From the NCBI GenBank assembly GCA_030637775.1, contig DAOWFY010000173.1:1-5180 (forward strand): a stretch of DNA of 5,180 bases. Reading direction: 5' to 3'. The position numbers and the translations under genes are program-made. The first letter of the stretch is position 1; each line of letters starts with the position of its first letter. Shown here piece after piece: positions 1 to 5,060 of this stretch. Below the pieces are notes generated by a model. It saw nothing but the letters and a program-made list of their open reading frames with translations. It ran no database searches and had not been told where the DNA came from. Source of the stretch: DAOVGU01 sp030637775 [NCBI: bacterium]. Lineage in GTDB: Bacteria; Ratteibacteria; UBA8468.

Positions 1-1
1 A

Positions 2-61
2 GAACTTACCAGCGGTCGTATCCCTTGCGTTCATCATGTTGCGGAGCTTGAGATAGCATGA
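2..61 (+). CDS. hicB: Probable HicB-family antitoxin, C-terminal end only (partial, runs off the left edge)
   Basis: An open frame enters from the left edge and stops with TGA at 59-61, overlapping the hicA ATG at 58 by the classic ATGA. Only 19 residues are visible, ending in VAELEIA. Upstream antitoxin genes of short HicA toxins often end in a similar pattern, with an I-P motif followed by a short acidic/hydrophobic tail such as V-A-E-x-x-E-V-A. HicB proteins bind and neutralise HicA, and usually carry a degraded RNase H-like fold and sometimes a DNA-binding domain that represses their own operon. None of those domains is visible here. The identification rests on position, the ATGA overlap and the tail pattern, so another small gene cannot be excluded. 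Confidence 0.45.
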   Translation, partial: ELTSGRIPCVHHVAELEIA

Positions 62-234
62 AGCGAAGAGATTTGATAAAACAGGTTGAGAAGATGGGAT
101 GCGTTTTTATCAGGCATGGAAGTAGACATGATTGGTATCAAAATCCTATCACAAAAGTTTGCCAACCTATCGCAAGACATAGAGAAATTAAAGAGAGTCT
201 TGCGAAGCATATTATTAAAAAATTGAAAAGTTAG
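58..234 (+). CDS. hicA: HicA-family mRNA interferase toxin
   Basis: This complete 58-residue reading frame starts MKRRDLIKQVEKMGCVF and ends in a lysine-rich tail. It has the layout of short HicA (YcfA-like) toxins, which fold as a small double-stranded-RNA-binding-like domain and cut mRNA and tmRNA when not bound by HicB. Residues 1-14 match the N-terminal helix that opens with a basic M-K-R-R-D-L. Residues 21-27 (GSRHDWY) hold the G-S-x-H motif with the presumed catalytic His24. Residues 40-55 match the R-H-R-E-I-x-E-x-L-A-K-x-I-I-K-K segment. The length is normal for this subfamily, so it looks intact. A GGAG at 43-46 lies 11 bases before the ATG, a little far, but the ATGA overlap with the upstream frame allows translational coupling. 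No antitoxin gene follows, which supports the hicB-hicA order. It acts in the cytoplasm. The gene is distinct from the operon downstream of the tRNAs. Confidence 0.85.
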   Translation: MKRRDLIKQVEKMGCVFIRHGSRHDWYQNPITKVCQPIARHREIKESLAKHIIKKLKS

Positions 235-349
235 CATAACTAATCACTGCACCCGACCAAAAAGCCTCCTCCCTTGACTCGGTGGAAGCCCTCCGCTATC
301 AATAATTAAAGCCATTTCAGAGTTGGAAAAGGTCTTGTAAATCATTTCC
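235..349. other. Gene-free spacer between hicA and the tRNA-Lys promoter
   Basis: I see no gene here. One imperfect hairpin is present: bases 280-285 pair with 290-295 around a four-base loop, with one T-T mismatch. It has no following T-run, so it is not a convincing terminator for hicBA. A TTGACT at 274-279 lies 17 bases before a TATCAA at 297-302. It could be a second weak promoter, but nothing independent supports it. Confidence 0.5.
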
Positions 350-378
350 TTTAAAAAAGAATAAATCTGTAGTATAAT
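350..378 (+). promoter_or_regulatory. Sigma70-type promoter for the tRNA-Lys (and possibly tRNA-Glu) transcript
   Basis: A perfect TATAAT -10 box at 373-378 is preceded, after an ideal 17-base spacer, by TTTAAA at 350-355, which matches four of six positions of TTGACA. The stretch between and around them is very AT-rich. The predicted start is near 385, only about five bases before the mature tRNA-Lys end at 390, so the 5' leader removed by RNase P would be very short. Confidence 0.65.
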
Positions 379-389
379 AAATAAATTCT

Positions 390-462
390 GGGCCGCTAGC
401 TCATCAGGCAGAGCACCGCCCTTTTAAGGCGGGTGTAGGGAGTTCGAGTCTCCCGCGGCCTA
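390..462 (+). tRNA. tRNA-Lys, anticodon TTT
   Basis: This folds as a complete 73-base cloverleaf. The acceptor stem is 390-396 with 455-461, with a G-T wobble at the terminal pair. The D stem is 399-402 with 411-414. The anticodon stem is 416-420 with 428-432, its loop CTTTTAA carrying TTT at 423-425 to read AAA/AAG lysine codons. A five-base variable loop follows at 433-437. The T stem is 438-442 with 450-454, with a standard TTCGAGT loop. The discriminator base is A462, as expected for lysine. The CCA end is not encoded, since CTA follows. The 3' trailer runs into the palindromic element at 477-522. Confidence 0.95.
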
Positions 463-476
463 CTACCTGTTTTATC

Positions 477-522
477 TGGAATAACAGAGCTTGCTCTGCG
501 CGAGACAAGTCTCGCTATTCCA
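477..522. repeat. Compact three-way-junction palindrome between the two tRNA genes
   Basis: A seven-base outer stem (TGGAATA 477-483 with TATTCCA 516-522) encloses two nearly perfect hairpins. The first pairs CAGAGC 485-490 with GCTCTG 493-498. The second pairs GCGAGA 500-505 with TCTCGC 510-515. Single unpaired bases (484, 499) link the arms. Nearly every base is used, which is unlikely by chance. It has no T-run directly after it, so it is not a standard terminator. If the two tRNAs are co-transcribed, it would lie in the spacer of the precursor RNA and could guide or resist RNase processing. It could instead be one copy of a dispersed palindromic repeat. Which of these is true cannot be told from one window. 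Confidence 0.7.
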
Positions 523-541
523 ACCACATTCTATTTTTATG

Positions 542-613
542 GGGGCGTTGGTCCAGCGGTTAAGACAGCGGGCTTTCAATCCGCCAACAGGAGTTCAACT
601 CTCCTACGCCCCG
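542..613 (+). tRNA. tRNA-Glu, anticodon TTC
   Basis: This is a complete 72-base cloverleaf. The acceptor stem GGGGCGT at 542-548 pairs with 606-612. The D stem has three pairs (551-553 with 564-566), as is usual for bacterial tRNA-Glu. The anticodon stem is 568-572 with 580-584, and the loop CTTTCAA has TTC at 575-577 to read GAA/GAG. The variable loop is four bases. The T stem is 589-593 with 601-605 around loop TTCAACT. The discriminator is G613, as in other glutamate tRNAs. CCA is not encoded, since CTG follows. No separate promoter is evident in the 79-base spacer after tRNA-Lys, so read-through from the promoter at 350-378 is likely. Confidence 0.95.
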
Positions 614-641
614 CTGACAAGAAAGCCTGATTCATCAAGCT

Positions 642-665
642 GAAAGTTTTATACTTTCCTATACT
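642..665 (+). promoter_or_regulatory. Possible promoter region of the operon, with repeated TATACT boxes
   Basis: In the 64-base gap between tRNA-Glu and the first operon gene, TATACT occurs twice, at 650-655 and 660-665, ten bases apart. Either could be a -10 box, but the matching -35 is poor (CTGATT at 627-632 for the first). A small inverted repeat, GAAAGT 642-647 with ACTTTC 653-658, overlaps the first box and could be an operator. The resulting leader would be only about 6-16 bases, in keeping with the lack of a clear ribosome binding site before 678. The operon may instead be read from the tRNA promoter. Confidence 0.3.
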
Positions 666-677
666 GTAAAAAAGATT

Positions 678-1655
678 ATGATGCGGACAAAAAGATTGGG
701 TAATACAGACCTTAATTTGTCTGTTATTGGATTTGGTGCCTGGGCAATTGGAGGTAGTGGCTGGAAGTATGGTTGGGGGTTCCAAGATGACAAGGAATCT
801 ATTGCCGCTATTCTGCGGGCCGTAGAGAAAGGGGTAAATTGGATAGATACGGCTGCCGCTTATGGTCTTGGACATTCAGAAGAGGTGGTTGGTAAAGCCA
901 TTAGGGAACTGTCCACTAAACCCATTATTGCTGCTAAATGCAGTCGCATCTGGGATAAAAATGGCAATCTCTCAGGTTGCCTGAAAGGAGAAAGTATCAG
1001 GCAGGAAGTCGAAGCAAGTTTGAAGCGACTCAATATTGATGTAATTGACCTCTACCAGATTCACTGGCCAAATCCTGACAAGGATATTGAGGAGGCCTGG
1101 AGTACCATAGCTGACTTGATAAAGGGAGGGAAGCTTCGTTATGGAGGAGTCTCTAATTTTAGTGTAGAGCAACTCAAGCGAATCCAGTCAATTCATCCCA
1201 TAGCCTCTTTACAGCCACCCTACAGTATGCTGAGGCGGGATGTAGAGGATGGACTATTGGATTATTGTGCAGCAAATAAAATTGGAGTGATCGTATATAG
1301 CCCGATGCAAAAGGGATTACTTACCGGAAAATTCAGTAAAGAGCGAGTAAAAAATTTGCCCGTGGATGACCATCGACGCCAGGACACACTCTTCCAAGAA
1401 CCGCAGTTAGATATCCACCTTCAGTTGGTTGATGATCTGCGTCCTATTGCCGAAAGAAATAATAAGACACTTGCTCAATTAGCCTTATCTTGGGTCCTAC
1501 GACGTCCAGAGATAACGGCTGTCATTGTTGGTACCAGGAATCCATCCCAAATTGAGGAGACTGCTATTGCAGGAGATTGGCTCCTTTCTGAGAAGGATAT
1601 TGCAGATATTGATTTTTTACTTAAAAGGCATGATAAAGCCTTAAAAGAGATTTGA
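678..1655 (+). CDS. Aldo/keto reductase family oxidoreductase
   Basis: This 325-residue protein is of normal length for the aldo/keto reductase superfamily, cytosolic (alpha/beta)8-barrel enzymes that reduce aldehydes and ketones with NAD(P)H. The N-terminal hairpin has the usual L-G-N-T-x-L-x-x-S-x-I-G-F-G pattern (residues 7-20). The four catalytic residues are all in place: Asp57 and Tyr62 in the D-T-A-x-x-Y-G segment with nearby S-E-x-x-V-G (67-72), Lys87 after I-I-A-A, and His129 in YQIHWP. Cofactor-binding regions are visible as SPMQKGLLTGKF (208-219) and I-V-G-T-R-N-P-S-Q-I-E-E (283-294). The sequence resembles the IolS/YajO/AKR11-12 type more than plant or mammalian branches. The physiological substrate cannot be read from the sequence. 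Two ATG codons in a row (678 and 681) are both possible starts; neither has a good ribosome binding site. Its TGA overlaps the next ATG by one base (TGATG), so it heads the operon. A role in removing reactive carbonyls would fit the repair genes downstream but is inference. Confidence 0.93.
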   Translation: MMRTKRLGNTDLNLSVIGFGAWAIGGSGWKYGWGFQDDKESIAAILRAVEKGVNWIDTAAAYGLGHSEEVVGKAIRELSTKPIIAAKCSRIWDKNGNLSGCLKGESIRQEVEASLKRLNIDVIDLYQIHWPNPDKDIEEAWSTIADLIKGGKLRYGGVSNFSVEQLKRIQSIHPIASLQPPYSMLRRDVEDGLLDYCAANKIGVIVYSPMQKGLLTGKFSKERVKNLPVDDHRRQDTLFQEPQLDIHLQLVDDLRPIAERNNKTLAQLALSWVLRRPEITAVIVGTRNPSQIEETAIAGDWLLSEKDIADIDFLLKRHDKALKEI

Positions 1656-2446
1656 TGAATATAATTCTTTCCATTCTTTTCTTTATTGTTGGGACCTGCC
1701 TGGGGAGTTTTGCCAATGTCTGTATTTACAGGCTCCCCAAAGGAAAGTCAATCATCTGGCCTCCTTCCTTTTGTCCCAAATGTAATCATGAGATTTTCTG
1801 GTATGATAATCTTCCCCTTATCAGCTTTCTTCTTTTAAAGGGGAAATGCCGCTTCTGTCAGGAGAAAATCGCCTCGCGTTATTTCATCGTGGAATTTCTT
1901 ACCGGAGCTCTCACCCTTTCTCTTTTTTTGCGATTTGGGATCTCCTTGGAATTCTTAATCTACTTAATATTTGTTCTCTCCCTGATTATTGTTTCCTTTA
2001 TTGATATAGAAAATTTCCTTATTCCGGATTGCATTGTTTATTCGGGGATAGGATTGGGTTTAGTCCTATCCTTTTTTTATCCCGGATTACATCTCTCTTC
2101 TTCCTCCCGTTTGGTAGCGCTTAAGTCAGGGTTTTTAGGAGTTCTTTTGGGGGGAGGTTCTTTATTTATCATTGGTTATTTAGGAGGGTTAGTCTTTAAG
2201 AAGGAAGCAATGGGTGGTGGGGATGTAAAGCTTTTAGCAATGGTGGGAGCATTTTTAGGGTATAAATCTGTCTTTTTGACAATCTTCTTTTCCTCTCTCG
2301 CAGGTAGCATTATCAGTCTGATCCTGATCTTCTTAAAGATCAAAAAGAGAACCGATTATATCCCTTACGGACCATATTTAGCATTGGCAGCGGTAATTTC
2401 CCTCTTCTGGAAAGGTCATTATTTCCTGAACTTTCTGATAGATTGA
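1655..2446 (+). CDS. pilD: Type IV prepilin leader peptidase / N-methyltransferase (A24 family)
   Basis: This 263-residue polytopic inner-membrane aspartic protease belongs to the PilD/GspO/ComC family, which cuts the short leader of type IV prepilins and pseudopilins and then N-methylates the new first residue. After the first membrane segment comes GSFANVCIYRLP (17-28), the hallmark of the N-terminal methyltransferase domain. The cytoplasmic loop carries the four-cysteine zinc site, C40-x2-C43 and C65-x2-C68. The peptidase aspartates are Asp117 in F-I-D-I-E, followed by I-P-D, and Asp190 in GGGDVKLL (187-194). About seven or eight further hydrophobic segments follow. All key residues are present, so it should be active. 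I chose the ATG at 1655, which overlaps the previous TGA by one base; a TTG directly before it also is in frame but has no support. An AAAAGAGA stretch just upstream is a weak ribosome site. No pilin or secretion gene is in the window, so it processes substrates encoded elsewhere. The symbol could equally be gspO or comC. Confidence 0.93.
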   Translation: MNIILSILFFIVGTCLGSFANVCIYRLPKGKSIIWPPSFCPKCNHEIFWYDNLPLISFLLLKGKCRFCQEKIASRYFIVEFLTGALTLSLFLRFGISLEFLIYLIFVLSLIIVSFIDIENFLIPDCIVYSGIGLGLVLSFFYPGLHLSSSSRLVALKSGFLGVLLGGGSLFIIGYLGGLVFKKEAMGGGDVKLLAMVGAFLGYKSVFLTIFFSSLAGSIISLILIFLKIKKRTDYIPYGPYLALAAVISLFWKGHYFLNFLID

Positions 2447-3129
2447 TGGAAACGAAGTTCAAAGTAGCTGTTGTTATTCCTGCCCATAACGAAGAGACGG
2501 CTATCGGTAAATTAATTAAAGACTTACAGGGGAAAGTCAATAAAGTGATTGTGGTAAATGATGGCTCTACAGATTCTACGGCAAAGGAGGCAGAGAACAA
2601 GGGAGCGGTGGTTTTGCATCATCAGAAAAGGAGAGGAAAAGGGGAGGCCTTAAAGACCGGATTTAACTATATTTTGGAAAATGAGTATCAAGCGGTAATC
2701 ACGATGGATGGCGATGGTCAGCATCTGCCTTCGGAGGTTCATAAGTTCGTTGAGACCTTTGAAAAAGGTCCAGATAATATTGGTATGATTATTGGCTTGC
2801 GAAGAAGAGAAATTGGAAGGATGCCCTTGGATAGGCTGTTAACCAACTGGTTTACATCCAGCGCTGTATCTTTCTTTGCCCATCAGAGGATTCCGGATAG
2901 CCAATGCGGCTTCCGCCTCATCCGAAGAGAAGCCCTAAAAGGAATAAAACTCCTTACCTCTCATTTCGATACAGAATCCGAAATCCTGGTTAAGATTGCC
3001 AGGAAGGGATTCCAAATTTTAAGTATACCTATAAAAACGGTCTATCAAGAAGAAAAAAGTAAAATAGACCCTTTCGTTGATACCTTACGATTTTTCAAAT
3101 TTGTTTTTAATACCGCTTTAAAGAGATGA
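2446..3129 (+). CDS. Family 2 glycosyltransferase, dolichyl/polyprenyl-phosphate mannose synthase-like
   Basis: This 227-residue GT-A fold enzyme probably moves a sugar from a nucleotide donor (GDP-mannose or UDP-glucose) to a polyprenyl phosphate at the cytoplasmic face of the membrane. Donor-binding motifs are clear: V-V-I-P-A-H-N-E (9-16), VVNDGSTD (36-43), the R-x-G-K-G-x-A-L-x-x-G loop (63-72), and the metal-binding MDGDGQH (87-93). Residues 149-157 (IPDSQCGFR) and 175-180 (DTESEI) match the acceptor-side motifs of DPM1-like enzymes, and the tail has the usual P-I-x-T-x-Y-x-x-x-x-S-K-I. It has no C-terminal membrane helices, unlike the larger GtrB/ArnC type, so it is a soluble or peripheral form of the short DPM1 type. 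The ATG at 2446 shares its A with the previous TGA; a TTG one codon earlier is less likely. No ribosome site is obvious, so it probably depends on coupling. The sugar and acceptor are not determinable here. Confidence 0.9.
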   Translation: METKFKVAVVIPAHNEETAIGKLIKDLQGKVNKVIVVNDGSTDSTAKEAENKGAVVLHHQKRRGKGEALKTGFNYILENEYQAVITMDGDGQHLPSEVHKFVETFEKGPDNIGMIIGLRRREIGRMPLDRLLTNWFTSSAVSFFAHQRIPDSQCGFRLIRREALKGIKLLTSHFDTESEILVKIARKGFQILSIPIKTVYQEEKSKIDPFVDTLRFFKFVFNTALKR

Positions 3130-3773
3130 GACAACCAGATTTCAAGCGGGAAAGGGAGTTGATGGTTAAGGAACAACTCATCTCCCGGGGCGTTAAGGAC
3201 CCTTTGGTTCTGAATGCCTTTCGTAAGGTTCCACGAGAAAAATTTGTCCCACTTGAGCAGGGGGATGAGTCCTATGGCGATTTTCCTCTTCCCATCGGAG
3301 AGGAGCAGACAATCAGCCAGCCCTATATTGTTGCTCTGATGACAGAAGCTTTGAGGTTAAAAGGGGAGGAGAAGATCCTGGAGATTGGAACAGGTTCTGG
3401 CTACCAGGCAGCCATCATCGCTGAGATCGTGAAGGAGGTTTATACTATTGAGAGAATAGCTATTTTGGCCCAAAGAGCAAAGAAGATCCTAAAAGAGTTA
3501 TCTTATCAAAATATTAAGATTAAGATTGGGGATGGCACAAAGGGCTGGAAGGAATTTTCCCCCTACGATGGTATTATTGTGACGGCGGCAGCTCCCAGGG
3601 TGCCGGAATCTTTGATTAAGCAGTTGGCTAAAGGAGGAAGACTCATTATCCCTATTGGTGATCTTTATTCCCAGGAACTCATTCTCTATGAAAAGAAAAG
3701 AGGAAGATTAATAACAGCTAATTTTGGAGGTTGTCGCTTCGTACCGTTGAAAGGGGAGGAGGGGTGGAAATAG
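3126..3773 (+). CDS. pcm: Protein-L-isoaspartate O-methyltransferase (PIMT)
   Basis: This 215-residue cytosolic S-adenosylmethionine-dependent enzyme methylates the abnormal isoaspartyl residues formed when Asn and Asp age, starting their conversion back to aspartate. Length is typical of bacterial Pcm. The N-terminal part has the family pattern M-V-x-x-Q-L-x-x-R-G-V (13-23) and V-P-R-E-x-F-V-P (35-42). The substrate-site segment is EEQTISQPYIVA (59-70). The SAM-binding motif I is ILEIGTGSGYQAA (84-96), followed by the acidic Glu109 in YTIER that binds the ribose, G-D-G (135-137), and post-motifs DGIIVTAAAP (148-157) and LIIPIG (173-178). Everything expected is present. The ATG at 3126 overlaps the glycosyltransferase stop by four bases (ATGA), with AAAGAG just ahead. 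Pairing with nnrE two genes downstream puts protein and metabolite repair in one transcript. Confidence 0.96.
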   Translation: MRQPDFKRERELMVKEQLISRGVKDPLVLNAFRKVPREKFVPLEQGDESYGDFPLPIGEEQTISQPYIVALMTEALRLKGEEKILEIGTGSGYQAAIIAEIVKEVYTIERIAILAQRAKKILKELSYQNIKIKIGDGTKGWKEFSPYDGIIVTAAAPRVPESLIKQLAKGGRLIIPIGDLYSQELILYEKKRGRLITANFGGCRFVPLKGEEGWK

Positions 3774-3784
3774 GAGCAAAATTA

Positions 3785-4240
3785 ATGATACTTTTGTTGG
3801 CCGCAGCCCCAGTCTCAGAGTTGCGGGGAGCAATTCCTTATGGAATTTTGGTAGCAAAACTATCGCTGACCGAAGTTCTTATTCTCGCTCTTCTTGGCAA
3901 TCTTTTGCCGGTAGTTCCTCTCTTCTTCGGGATTCAGTTCGTTCTTAATGGTCTCAACCGTTTTCGCTATACTAAGAAATTCGGGCTCTGGATCGTAGAA
4001 ACAACAAAAAGAAGGGCCACTATTGTAGAGCGTTATGAGGCAATTGGTTTAGCTCTTTTTGTTGCCATTCCTCTTCCTATGACCGGTGCCTGGACCGGAA
4101 TAATTGCGGCCAGCCTCTTTAAAATAAAATTCAGGTATGCGCTTTTGGCCGTTATTATTGGTGTTTTCATTGCGGGGGCGGTAGTTACCGGACTTACTTT
4201 AAGTGGCTCGGAACTCTTTCACCTTTTGTATCAACGATGA
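3785..4240 (+). CDS. COG2426 / 'putative small multi-drug export' integral membrane protein
   Basis: This 151-residue hydrophobic protein matches the COG2426 (Sm_multidrug_ex, PF06695) family. The signatures are S-E-L-R-G-A-I-P-Y-G near the N-terminus, a long hydrophobic segment ending A-L-L-G-N-L-L-P-V-V-P, a short basic cytoplasmic loop, and the P-L-P-M-T-G-A-W-T-G segment followed by two hydrophobic stretches. About four or five membrane segments are likely. The family name implies drug export, but as far as I know no transport has been firmly shown; related folds include DedA-like proteins, so a lipid or small-solute role is possible. The start is uncertain. The ATG at 3785 has AGGAG at 3772-3776 with ideal eight-base spacing, right at the pcm stop. 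A GTG at 3764, seven codons upstream, has GGGGAGG at 3753-3759 and would give a longer first helix, which family homology may favour. The gene overlaps nnrE by four bases. Confidence 0.85.
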   Translation: MILLLAAAPVSELRGAIPYGILVAKLSLTEVLILALLGNLLPVVPLFFGIQFVLNGLNRFRYTKKFGLWIVETTKRRATIVERYEAIGLALFVAIPLPMTGAWTGIIAASLFKIKFRYALLAVIIGVFIAGAVVTGLTLSGSELFHLLYQR

Positions 4241-4941
4241 AGAGAATAAGCAGAGAAGAGATGGCTGAGATTGACCGGCGAGCAATTGAAGAATATGGAA
4301 TCCCTTCCCTGATTCTTATGGAGAATGCTGGGAGATGTGCGGCTGAGGTAGCATTGGAAATGTTAAAAAAGCAAAGAGGCAAAAGAATTTCCCTTTTCTC
4401 TGGTAAAGGAAATAATGGGGGAGATGGGATGGTTGCTGCCCGCCATCTGATGAACAAAGGTTATGACATAACCTGTTACCTCTTGGGCAAAAGGGAGGAG
4501 ATAGTTTCTGAAGCAGTGAAGAAGAATCTTCAAATTTTGGAGAAGATGAAGGTGGCAATGAGGGAAATTTCCAATTTAGATTCTTTGTTAAAATTTCGCC
4601 GAGAGATTGAAAATAGCAGCCTCCTTTTGGATGCTATCTTTGGTATTGGATTGAAAGGAGAGGTGAAAAGTCCTTATAAGGAGATAATTGAATTCCTCAA
4701 TAGCCTGAAAAAACCTGTGCTATCCTTAGATATCCCTTCGGGATTGGATGCGGATACAGGGATTGTTTCAGAGACCGCTATTGTTGCGACGAGAACGGTT
4801 ACTTTTGCTCTTCCCAAGAAGGGTCTATTTCTCAATGATGGTCCCAAATTTAGTGGCAAAATAACGGTTGCCGAAATCAGCATCCCTAAACAACTTTTTC
4901 CCCACAAGTCTTTGAAAACCACCTCTATATTTACGTTCTAA
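4237..4941 (+). CDS. nnrE: NAD(P)H-hydrate epimerase (YjeF N-terminal domain only)
   Basis: This 234-residue Rossmann-like enzyme interconverts the R and S forms of NAD(P)HX, the hydrated and inactive form of NAD(P)H, so that a dehydratase can restore the cofactor. The motifs run in order: E-E-M-x-x-I-D-R (7-14), LMENAGR (27-33), GKGNNGGDGMVAARHL (56-71), DAIFGIGL (132-139), LDIPSGLDADTG (164-175), and T-F-x-L-P-K-K-G (189-196). It ends shortly after the domain, at a V-A-E-I-S-I-P segment (211-217) that in bifunctional Nnr proteins leads into the ADP-dependent dehydratase (carbohydrate-kinase-like) domain. That domain is absent here. Stand-alone epimerases exist in eukaryotes and some prokaryotes, so this one may be active, with the dehydratase encoded elsewhere. 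Codons after the stop suggest the loss may be recent (see findings). The ATG overlaps the previous stop by ATGA and has no clear ribosome site. It is the last gene of the operon. Confidence 0.92.
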   Translation: MKRISREEMAEIDRRAIEEYGIPSLILMENAGRCAAEVALEMLKKQRGKRISLFSGKGNNGGDGMVAARHLMNKGYDITCYLLGKREEIVSEAVKKNLQILEKMKVAMREISNLDSLLKFRREIENSSLLLDAIFGIGLKGEVKSPYKEIIEFLNSLKKPVLSLDIPSGLDADTGIVSETAIVATRTVTFALPKKGLFLNDGPKFSGKITVAEISIPKQLFPHKSLKTTSIFTF

Positions 4942-4975
4942 GAAGTTTTCTCAAAGTGAAGAAGGGTATATAGCA

Positions 4976-4991
4976 CCCCTGAAATCAGGGG
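4976..4991 (+). terminator. Hairpin 35 bases after nnrE, possible weak terminator
   Basis: CCCCTGA at 4976-4982 is the exact inverse of TCAGGGG at 4985-4991, giving six stable pairs around an AAAT loop. Only three Ts follow before GGG, so intrinsic termination would be inefficient. It may instead stabilise the 3' end of the operon mRNA. Its place directly after the last gene is the main support. Confidence 0.35.
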
Positions 4992-5060
4992 TTTGGGAAG
5001 ATCAAAATTCTCGCTCAACGCATCACAGTATCCTAACTGTTGCATTAAACGTCGCGAACC
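4992..5060. other. Gene-free spacer before the palindromic repeat
   Basis: No gene is visible. A short inverted repeat, ACAGT 5025-5029 with ACTGT 5036-5040, lies here. Two segments also have inverse copies on the far side of the 5061-5132 palindrome: TATCCT 5029-5034 with AGGATA 5133-5138, and TAAACG 5046-5051 with CGTTTA 5145-5150. These may mark wider limits of the repeat, or be chance. Confidence 0.4.

Noticed and set aside
34-237. Minus-strand open frame of 67 codons across hicA
   Set aside because: It is antisense to a frame with clear HicA motifs and has no recognisable domain itself.
280-295. Hairpin after hicA as an intrinsic terminator
   Set aside because: The stem has a mismatch and no T-run follows.
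274-302. TTGACT and TATCAA as a second promoter
   Set aside because: The spacing is right but the -10 is weak, the stem-loop overlaps it, and a far better promoter lies at 350-378.
576-875. Minus-strand open frame of 99 codons
   Set aside because: It overlaps tRNA-Glu and the conserved N-terminus of the aldo/keto reductase; it is a shadow frame.
1652-1654. TTG as start codon of the prepilin peptidase
   Set aside because: The ATG immediately after it (1655) forms the usual TGATG coupling with the reductase stop; the TTG would add one residue and has no support.
2443-2445. TTG as start codon of the glycosyltransferase
   Set aside because: The following ATG at 2446 gives the same one-base overlap seen at the previous junction and is the better start.
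3731-3784. Longer N-terminus of the COG2426 protein starting at TTG 3731
   Set aside because: It would add a charged, glycine-rich segment read through pcm codons in another frame and does not resemble the family; GTG 3764 or ATG 3785 are better.
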